Below, one piece after another: positions 7,884 to 8,344 of a stretch of DNA of 8,344 bases. Where the stretch lies: positions 1 to 8,344 of the forward strand of contig CACVAR010000070.1 of assembly GCA_902727905.1 (NCBI GenBank). The letters run 5' to 3'. Each line of letters begins with the position of its first letter. The first letter of the stretch is position 1. The notes beneath the pieces were generated by a model, which was given only the letters and a program-made list of their open reading frames with translations, had not been told where the DNA came from and did no database searches. Source of the DNA: an uncultured Sulfurovum sp. (GTDB lineage Bacteria; Campylobacterota; Campylobacteria; Campylobacterales; Sulfurovaceae). Position numbers and translations under genes: made by a program.

Positions 7884-8344
7884 ATGAACTTAAATAGACT
7901 TTTCATAACATTTTTTGGAACAGGCTTAGCACCAAAAGCACCTGGTACTGTAGGTTCTTTAGCAGCCTTAATAGTAGGTGTAGCACTCTTAGCCGTTGTT
8001 CCAATGCAAACACTTTTTATGTTGACCTTTGCCATTACCATCATTGGTGTATTTGAAATTAACAAATATGAAAAAGCTACCAATTCACATGATGACAAAA
8101 GTATTGTGATTGATGAAGTAGCTGGAATGTGGATAGCCCTTATGTTTGCTGTCGCAACGGCTGAGACACTCAATTATGCTTATGCTTATGAAATTGCTAT
8201 TGTAGGAAGTTTTGCAGCTTTTAGACTATTTGACATTTGGAAGCCTTCCCTTATAGGAGTAATAGACCGTAAAGTAAAAGGTGGAATGGGCGTTATGGGA
8301 GATGATATTTTAGCTGGAATAGCTGGTGGGCTATTGACCATTGT
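7884..8344 (+). CDS. pgpA: Phosphatidylglycerophosphatase A (3' end cut by window)
   Basis: PgpA removes the phosphate from phosphatidylglycerol phosphate at the inner membrane, the last step of phosphatidylglycerol synthesis. The 153 residues visible hold all family motifs: FGTGLAPKAPGTVGSL at 11-26, HDDKSIVIDEVAGMW at 69-83 with the acidic residues D70, D71, D77 and E78, FRLFDIWKPS at 113-122, and KGGMGVMGDDILAG at 132-145. Hydrophobic segments near 26-39, 43-57, 79-93 and 103-118 fit a small integral membrane protein. The family usually has about 160-170 residues, so only a short C-terminal piece is missing. The start has AAAAAGGA eight bases upstream. It lies 50 nt after the sulfurylase-like gene on the same strand, with no terminator between, so it is probably in the same operon. 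Confidence 0.93.
   Translation, partial: MNLNRLFITFFGTGLAPKAPGTVGSLAALIVGVALLAVVPMQTLFMLTFAITIIGVFEINKYEKATNSHDDKSIVIDEVAGMWIALMFAVATAETLNYAYAYEIAIVGSFAAFRLFDIWKPSLIGVIDRKVKGGMGVMGDDILAGIAGGLLTI

Noticed and set aside
7841..8173. Minus-strand open frame of 110 codons opposite pgpA
   Set aside because: It lies antisense to a gene with all PgpA motifs, has no recognisable domain and no ribosome site that I can see; it is a shadow frame.

Overview
The window most likely comes from a member of the Campylobacterota (Epsilonproteobacteria). It is AT-rich, encodes a fused bifunctional IspDF, and carries the gene order ispDF - NtrC-like orphan regulator - ATP-sulfurylase-like protein - pgpA. From memory this matches the Cj1607-Cj1610 order of Campylobacter jejuni and similar loci in Sulfurimonas-type genomes. 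I cannot assign the genus from the sequence alone.

Layout. (1) 86-1102 (+): a secreted, very lysine-rich protein with the N-terminal part of a glycerophosphodiester phosphodiesterase barrel and an unrecognised beta-rich C-terminal domain. It looks like accessory DNA and is more AT-rich than the genes after it. (2) 1207-3831 (-): a large exported lipoprotein with a beta-rich N-terminal region, PKD-like modules and six Asp/Asn-rich FG-GAP/VCBS-type motifs. It converges on gene 1 and has a hairpin terminator just after its stop. (3) 3945-4565 (+): thiE, thiamine-phosphate synthase, divergent from the lipoprotein across an 89-113 bp promoter region. (4) 4664 to the window end (+): a tight housekeeping-type operon. 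ispDF starts with TTG and overlaps an orphan regulator by 20 nt. The regulator overlaps an ATP-sulfurylase-like gene by 23 nt. pgpA follows after 50 nt and is cut by the window end.

IspDF supplies two steps of the MEP isoprenoid pathway, and PgpA makes phosphatidylglycerol, so the operon ends touch lipid and membrane synthesis. The two middle proteins are the unusual part. The regulator has a receiver-like domain with Ser in place of the expected phospho-acceptor Asp, a shrunken AAA+-like middle without a Walker A motif, and an intact NtrC-type helix-turn-helix. The next protein has the ATP-sulfurylase fold signatures and zinc cysteines but has lost nearly every catalytic signature (QxRN, the first His of HxxH, GPRE, GRD). 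It should not be called sulfate adenylyltransferase without a test. Together they are the best candidate here for an undescribed regulatory or nucleotide-sensing system.

Regulatory DNA: a nested inverted repeat brackets a perfect TATAAT box in front of ispDF, which suggests an operator. A perfect 8-bp hairpin lies between the sulfurylase-like gene and pgpA. I saw no tRNA, rRNA, CRISPR array or insertion sequence.
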